From Alphaproteobacteria bacterium (GTDB lineage: Bacteria > Pseudomonadota > Alphaproteobacteria > Puniceispirillales > Puniceispirillaceae): 9,320 nucleotides of DNA. The stretch lies in assembly GCA_011522945.1 (NCBI GenBank), contig WTHY01000078.1, positions 1 to 9,320 on the forward strand, in the 5' to 3' direction. A program made the position numbers and the translations under genes. The notes under the pieces are model-generated. The model ran no database searches, was not told the origin of the DNA, and saw nothing but the letters and a program-made list of their open reading frames with translations. This document shows, in pieces, positions 5,856 to 9,320 of the stretch (position 1 is its first letter; each line of letters begins with the position of its first letter).

Positions 5856-6376
5856 TCTGTTTTTCGAATAGACCTTTCCCAATCCTGTCTTGATAAAGCA
5901 TGAATATGGAGCATGTCTCCACCCTTAAAACGGGTCTCCACAGGCTGGAAATCATGTTTTTGGTAGAATCTAATCGCTGTAAGATTTTGCACTAGCGGAT
6001 CAATCCAGACTGCTGTGATCCTAGGATTTGCAAAAGCACGTTTTAGCGCGAACTTCATTATCTGGGTGCCAAATCCGCGCTTAAGGAACTCCTTTTTGCC
6101 TATCCACATATCTATCGCCATATGCGTATCATCTAGACCCTCCCAATAATTATCTGGGTCTTTACCTGCATTCATAATTTGCAGAAATCCAAAAGCTAAG
6201 TCCTCATGCTTAATGATTAGCATCTCACGCCAGATATCTTTTTGGCATAACTCCTCTGTCCAGTTCCACCAATCTGACTCCCCGCGCGCTATTTGCATGT
6301 GAGGGGCTTCATCCCAAGCAGAAAGCATGGTTGCATCATCAGGTGTTGCTATGTGATATGTAAGCGGATAATCCAT
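5840..6376 (-). CDS. GNAT acetyltransferase, AAC(6')-Ib-like
   Basis: This encodes a 178-residue GCN5-related N-acetyltransferase, which transfers acetyl from acetyl-CoA to an amine. Its closest resemblance, from memory, is to the aminoglycoside 6'-N-acetyltransferase AAC(6')-Ib group (Acetyltransf_8). Shared features are the IDMWIG stretch with Asp89 where AAC(6')-Ib has its catalytic Asp, the CoA-binding RGFGTQ loop at 100-105, WIDP at about 125-128, and N-L-T-A-I-R-F-Y-x-K-x-x-F, matching N-L-R-A-I-R-C-Y-E-K. The C-terminal R-Q-D-W-E-R also corresponds. Similar proteins acetylate other small molecules or protein N-termini, so resistance cannot be assumed. The ATG at 6376 has no recognisable Shine-Dalgarno sequence. 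The last five sense codons and the TAG stop lie within the acceptor and T-arm of tRNA-Val on the opposite strand. The downstream neighbour is convergent and the upstream neighbour divergent, so it is a single-gene unit. Confidence 0.85.
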   Translation of the reverse strand: MDYPLTYHIATPDDATMLSAWDEAPHMQIARGESDWWNWTEELCQKDIWREMLIIKHEDLAFGFLQIMNAGKDPDNYWEGLDDTHMAIDMWIGKKEFLKRGFGTQIMKFALKRAFANPRITAVWIDPLVQNLTAIRFYQKHDFQPVETRFKGGDMLHIHALSRQDWERSIRKTDGGAY

Positions 6377-6386
6377 TGCGTAGCGT

Positions 6387-6415
6387 TTGTTAGTAGATTA
6401 CATCTTGAATATTAT
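6387..6415 (+). promoter_or_regulatory. Candidate sigma70-type promoter for the DUF1330-MmcB pair
   Basis: TTGTTA (6387-6392), a 17-base spacer and TATTAT (6410-6415) make the best promoter match in the window. Transcription would start near 6422 and give a leader of about 85 bases. A hairpin with GAGCA/TGCTC arms (6421-6434) lies at the predicted 5' end. On the minus strand the same patch reads TATAAT (6416-6411) and could serve the divergent acetyltransferase gene, with a leader under 30 bases. Confidence 0.5.
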
Positions 6416-6505
6416 AGTTAGAGCAGCTGTGCTCCTGCTGCAATTTCGACTGTGCATATGCAGGCGCTTGGGTGTTTAGGGCATAGTATATCAGAGGAAG
6501 AATAA

Positions 6506-6796
6506 ATGAAAAAAGCATATTGGGTTTCGATTTATCATGAGATTCTGGATCAGGAAAAAGTTGATGCTTATGCTGCCCTTGCAGGTCCAGCGCTAGTTGC
6601 TAATGGCGCGAAAGTACTGGCACGCGGCATGCCGTCAGCAACTTTTGAAAAAGGCCAGATGCAACGGACCGTTATTCTGGAATTTGCGAGTGTGGAAGCT
6701 GCAAAAGCCGCCTATAACAGCCCAGAATATGCTGAGGCTATTGCTGCGATGGATGGCGGTGCTATCCGTGAAGTGCGCATTATCGAAGGTGAATAA
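6506..6796 (+). CDS. DUF1330 family protein
   Basis: This encodes a 96-residue protein of the DUF1330 family, small proteins with a dimeric alpha/beta-barrel (ferredoxin-like) fold. The family pattern is visible: a first strand AYWVSIYHEI (about 4-13), a helix with Y-A-A-L-A-G-P-A-L (about 22-30), a basic GAKVLARG strand (34-41), TVILEFASVEAAKAAYNSPEY (about 55-75, split strand and helix), and a final strand REVRIIEG. The family's function is unknown; the fold resembles small monooxygenase or stress-related barrels, but no catalytic residue can be named. The start has an excellent ribosome-binding site, AGAGGA (6493-6498), 7 bases from the ATG. It is followed 11 bases later by the MmcB-like gene and is probably cotranscribed with it. 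Confidence 0.88.
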   Translation: MKKAYWVSIYHEILDQEKVDAYAALAGPALVANGAKVLARGMPSATFEKGQMQRTVILEFASVEAAKAAYNSPEYAEAIAAMDGGAIREVRIIEGE

Positions 6797-6807
6797 AATA
6801 GTTCGTT

Positions 6808-7281
6808 ATGCGCCTTACTGCTGCTCAGATCAGAGCGTCTGTTATCCGACTATTTGAAGCTGAGGATACTGCCTGTTTTAGCGAATTTACGGTAAAAACA
6901 GGCAGGCGTCTGGATTTGATTTGCCTCGCAGCAGATGGGCTGATTACAGCAGTTGAGATTAAATCGTCTGTAGCAGATTTTCGAAGTGATCAAAAATGGC
7001 AGACCTATCTTGAATGGGCAGACCAATTCTACTTTGCTGTTTCAGACGAGTTTCCATCAGAAATTCTGCCTAATGTAGATATTGCCGGATGTATAATTTC
7101 CGATGGCTTTGATGCTGTTATTGACAGGCCAGCCCCGCTTACAAAACTAGCTGGTGCGCGCAGAAATAGCCTCATTAAACAGCTAGCAAGACGGTCTATG
7201 CGCCGTGCTACAAGACTTTCTGGTGATGATGATGTGCTCTTGGCTGCAGACATGCGTTCTGGAGACCAAACAAGAGGATAA
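6808..7281 (+). CDS. mmcB: MmcB family DNA-repair protein (putative nuclease)
   Basis: This encodes a 157-residue protein that I recognise as MmcB-like (PF06319), an alphaproteobacterial family. In Caulobacter, MmcB has been linked to the DNA-damage response and mutagenesis. The sequence suggests a PD-(D/E)XK nuclease-like core: Glu26, then RRLDL with Asp36, then EIKSS with Glu50 and Lys52. The family blocks DFRSDQKW (57-64) and YLEWADQFYFAV (67-78) follow. The C-terminus is basic (RRSMRRATR, about 128-136) and then acidic. There is no signal peptide. It starts 11 bases after the DUF1330 stop with no strong Shine-Dalgarno sequence, suggesting translation coupled to the upstream gene. A typical alphaproteobacterial LexA box (GTTC-N7-GTTC) was not found; only a half-site GTTC at 6801-6804 is present, so SOS control is not supported here. 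Nuclease activity is inference from the motif. Confidence 0.85.
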   Translation: MRLTAAQIRASVIRLFEAEDTACFSEFTVKTGRRLDLICLAADGLITAVEIKSSVADFRSDQKWQTYLEWADQFYFAVSDEFPSEILPNVDIAGCIISDGFDAVIDRPAPLTKLAGARRNSLIKQLARRSMRRATRLSGDDDVLLAADMRSGDQTRG

Positions 7282-7348
7282 TAGCAATCTGCAAAAAACC
7301 AACTATATTAGCGTTTAGTTATTCAAAATACTGAAATAGCGTGTATAT

Positions 7349-7353
7349 GGGAG
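7349..7353 (+). promoter_or_regulatory. Ribosome-binding site that sets the MoxR start
   Basis: GGGAG at 7349-7353 lies 7 bases before the ATG at 7361, an ideal distance, but only one base before the in-frame ATG at 7355. This favours the start at 7361. No clear -35/-10 pair or terminator was seen in the 73-base gap after the MmcB gene. Confidence 0.6.
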
Positions 7354-7360
7354 TATGGTA

Positions 7361-8299
7361 ATGCAGGTGGCACAGACAATAACTGATGATGCATTTATAT
7401 CTGCGCATCAAACCTCGCTGGACATTATGGATTTGATTAATGGGCAATTCCTTGGGCGAGCAGATGCTGTGCGGCTTGCTTTTGTCACATTGATTGCTGA
7501 TGGACATTTATTGATTGAAGACCTGCCTGGTAGCGGTAAAACTAGCCTGTCTGCAGCATTATCATCGGCGCTTGGCCTTCAGTTTAGTCGTATACAATGT
7601 ACAAATGACCTTTTGCCAGCTGATGTTACAGGTTTGTCTATTTTTGATAGGGACACAGGTCAATTCACCTTGAAAAAGGGACCTGTCTTCACCCAGATAT
7701 TGCTGGCAGATGAACTGAATAGAGCGCCATCTAAAACGCAGTCTGCTTTACTCCAGGCTATGGAGGAGCGTGCTGTCACACTTGATTCTGATACACATGC
7801 TTTGCCAGCGCCCTTTCTTGTTATAGCTACGCAAAACCCGGCTGAACATATCGGAACGTTCGATTTGCCGGAATCACAATTGGATAGATTTTCAGTATCA
7901 ATGGAAATCGGTAGACCGGATATTGAGATACAGCGGCAAATTCTTGCACAGCCAGCAGCTAAGGGACATGATATAGAGCCTGTTTTAACAACAGAGTTGT
8001 TTCTAAAGCTTCAGGAAATAGCCCTGCGAACGCATTGTGATGATAGGCTTTTAGATTATATCATCAGCCTTGCGGATAGGATGGAGCAAGTTGGACAAAT
8101 TAGTTTGTCTGTTCGCTATAGAGAGCAGCTTTTAAGGCTAGCAAAGGCACATGCACTAATTTCTGGTAGAGATTTTATATCCCCCGATGATGTGCAAGCC
8201 ATGTTTGCCCCATCTGTCCGGCATCGCCTTCATCGCATGGATGTTAATGCAAGGCAGGCAGCTGTAGACGATACCCTTGGTCAGGTGGCCTTGCCTTAG
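7361..8299 (+). CDS. MoxR family AAA+ ATPase
   Basis: This encodes a 312-residue AAA+ ATPase of the MoxR family; proteins of this class act as chaperones that help assemble or activate VWA- or metal-containing partners. Seen in order, numbered from the 7361 start: the Walker A PGSGKTS at about 56-62, the MoxR hallmark D-L-L-P-A-D-V-T-G, a Walker B with ILLADELNRAP and SKTQSALLQAMEE, the sensor-1 ATQNP, then GTFDLPESQLDRF. A C-terminal lid domain has the arginine-containing SVRYREQLLRLAKAHA. The length is typical of the family (300-350). An in-frame ATG two codons upstream is possible but is too close to the ribosome-binding site. It is followed after 22 bases by a DUF58 gene, the usual partner of MoxR ATPases, so the two are probably one operon. 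The substrate of this MoxR is unknown. Confidence 0.93.
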   Translation: MQVAQTITDDAFISAHQTSLDIMDLINGQFLGRADAVRLAFVTLIADGHLLIEDLPGSGKTSLSAALSSALGLQFSRIQCTNDLLPADVTGLSIFDRDTGQFTLKKGPVFTQILLADELNRAPSKTQSALLQAMEERAVTLDSDTHALPAPFLVIATQNPAEHIGTFDLPESQLDRFSVSMEIGRPDIEIQRQILAQPAAKGHDIEPVLTTELFLKLQEIALRTHCDDRLLDYIISLADRMEQVGQISLSVRYREQLLRLAKAHALISGRDFISPDDVQAMFAPSVRHRLHRMDVNARQAAVDDTLGQVALP

Positions 8300-8309
8300 A
8301 CAAGTTGGC

Positions 8310-8314
8310 AGGAG
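8310..8314 (+). promoter_or_regulatory. Strong ribosome-binding site that sets the DUF58 start
   Basis: AGGAG lies 7 bases before the ATG at 8322 and inside the 22-base gap after the moxR stop. It rules against the longer frame that would overlap moxR from a TTG codon. Confidence 0.75.
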
Positions 8315-8321
8315 CCACGCC

Positions 8322-9254
8322 ATGGGATTAGCAGACAGGTTATCATTATTGCTGATGCAGCGCCGCCCCCAGATTGCAAAGGCTGGGTTTCCGCTGTCTG
8401 TGAATTGGCGTGGCGTATTCGTTTTACCGACACGTCATGGATATATGGTTGCTTTTGCGATTTTAGGCGTGTTTGCAATTGGGGTACGCATTCAGAATAA
8501 CATGTTGCTACTTATGGCCATTGCGCTTTTTGTCATTTTTATGTTTTCACTTATCTGGTCGGCTACAAATCTTGATGCCCTATCTTTTAGGGTGGTTGGA
8601 AAGCCACAAATTTTAGCTGGTCAGGCATTTCAAATCGCAGTGATACCAAAGGGACGTTCTAGACTAAATGATGTTTGGCTGCGCTCTGTGAATGCCTCTG
8701 ATCAAAGGCGCGCCATTTTAGCAACCACGGACTGCCAGCTTTCAGTTGGATATGCTCCTGACGGGCGCGGGCTACAAACCCTACCACCTATTATGGTAGA
8801 AACGCGCTTTCCTTTTGGCGTTGCGCGCGCATGGACGTATATTTCAGGGGGCAAGGTTTTAGTTGCACCGCAACCTGACTATGCGGGATGCCGTAGTTAT
8901 TTTCAGCTTGGGCATCATACCCAAGCAGCAGATCTCGCTGGTGAATATGGCGCCGATGGGCTCGATAGCTGGCAGCCAGGCACACCCCTTAATCGTATTT
9001 CTTGGAAGCATTTTGCAGCTTCGGACAGACTTCTACAGAAATCTGGTGAAGAGGGCGGTGCCAACACGCTATATTTCAGTTATCAGCAAGTCGCGCATTT
9101 GGGGCATGAGGCTGCTTTGTCAATCTTATGCGCAGCGGTATTACAGGCAGCGCAATTACGTCAAAATTTCCATCTTGAGCTTCCCAATCAGTCATTTCAG
9201 GATTTAACACCTGCACAGATAGGTCAAGCGCTTGACGCGCTGGCAATGGCTTAA
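8322..9254 (+). CDS. DUF58 domain membrane-anchored protein
   Basis: This encodes 310 residues. Two adjacent transmembrane helices lie at about residues 41-55 and 61-79, followed by a soluble region. The DUF58 core is recognisable by FPFGVARAW, then GEYGADGLDSWQPGTPLNRISWK (207-229, split here into GEYG, W217-QPG and NRISWK), then HFAASDRLL. This matches the family pattern R/E-x-Y-x-x-G-D-x-x-R-x-I-x-W-x-x-S-A-R, although the usual GD before the Arg is PGT here. DUF58 proteins accompany MoxR ATPases and are thought to be VWA-related partners at the cytoplasmic membrane; the biochemical role is not known. The open frame continues 15 codons upstream to a TTG at 8277 inside the moxR end. The ATG at 8322 is chosen because AGGAG (8310-8314) lies exactly 7 bases before it. 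Confidence 0.9.
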   Translation: MGLADRLSLLLMQRRPQIAKAGFPLSVNWRGVFVLPTRHGYMVAFAILGVFAIGVRIQNNMLLLMAIALFVIFMFSLIWSATNLDALSFRVVGKPQILAGQAFQIAVIPKGRSRLNDVWLRSVNASDQRRAILATTDCQLSVGYAPDGRGLQTLPPIMVETRFPFGVARAWTYISGGKVLVAPQPDYAGCRSYFQLGHHTQAADLAGEYGADGLDSWQPGTPLNRISWKHFAASDRLLQKSGEEGGANTLYFSYQQVAHLGHEAALSILCAAVLQAAQLRQNFHLELPNQSFQDLTPAQIGQALDALAMA

Positions 9255-9267
9255 GTGAGAGATACTG

Positions 9268-9320
9268 ATGTCACATATAAGCCTCACAAATACCATTGAA
9301 ACCTTTCGAAAGCCCATTGC
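9268..9320 (+). CDS. Start of a third moxR-operon gene, truncated by the window end
   Basis: An ATG at 9268 follows the DUF58 stop by 13 bases and has GAGAG (9257-9261) 6 bases upstream. The frame stays open to the window edge for 17 complete codons, reading MSHISLTNT and IETFRKPI. The sequence is too short to identify. In other bacteria moxR-DUF58 pairs are often followed by a transglutaminase-like (TgpA/DUF3488) or VWA/BatA-type membrane protein, so one of these is the best guess from context only. Confidence 0.6.
   Translation, partial: MSHISLTNTIETFRKPI

Noticed and set aside
5781..6376. Integrated genomic island at tRNA-Val
   Set aside because: No integrase and no second copy of the tRNA 3' end are visible in the window; only the gene overlap itself remains suggestive.
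6801..6815. LexA (SOS) box upstream of the MmcB-like gene
   Set aside because: Only one GTTC half-site is present; the second half at the required 7-base spacing reads GCCT.
8277..8321. Longer DUF58 start at a TTG overlapping moxR
   Set aside because: The AGGAG site fits the ATG at 8322, and the extra 15 residues do not resemble the family N-terminus.

Overview
The window looks like chromosomal DNA from an alphaproteobacterium of moderate GC content, possibly a marine SAR116-like lineage. The family assignment is inference from gene content: a DUF2794 protein, an MmcB-type nuclease-like protein and a Der GTPase with an NKCE-type first G4 motif are all typical of Alphaproteobacteria. No integrase, transposase, CRISPR array or recognisable defence system is visible. 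Almost all of it reads as ordinary core or near-core genome.

Layout. Bases 1-635 hold no gene. The first 240 bases are AT-rich, and from about 241 there is a decayed tandem array with a period near 80 bp. Its traces run to the 3' end of a minus-strand DUF2794 gene (636-968). A 173-bp divergent spacer follows, then a tight plus-strand envelope/ribosome operon: a YfgM-like membrane protein (1142-1768), the outer-membrane assembly lipoprotein BamB (1798-3159) and the ribosome-assembly GTPase Der (3161-4615, one base after bamB). A structured spacer separates der from a convergent N-formylglutamate amidohydrolase-family gene (4699-5586, minus). A tRNA-Val(GAC) gene (5781-5855) follows, and a minus-strand GNAT acetyltransferase resembling AAC(6')-Ib (5840-6376) ends inside the tRNA's 3' half. 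Divergent from it run a DUF1330 protein (6506-6796) and an MmcB-like protein (6808-7281). The window closes with a MoxR AAA+ ATPase (7361-8299), a DUF58 membrane-anchored protein (8322-9254) and the first 17 codons of a further gene (9268 onward).

How the genes fit together. YfgM, BamB and Der repeat the yfgM-bamB-der order known from Gammaproteobacteria and probably form one transcript linking protein export, outer-membrane protein insertion and 50S subunit assembly. MoxR and DUF58 form the classic chaperone/partner pair, and the truncated last gene is probably a third member of that operon. The remaining genes appear to be independently expressed units around the tRNA.

Most worth a second look: the decayed 80-bp array and its spread into the DUF2794 3' end; the Met substitutions in both the P-loop and the NKxD motif of Der's second GTPase domain; and the antisense overlap of the acetyltransferase gene with tRNA-Val. 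Two start codons were moved downstream on ribosome-binding-site evidence (MoxR to 7361, DUF58 to 8322).
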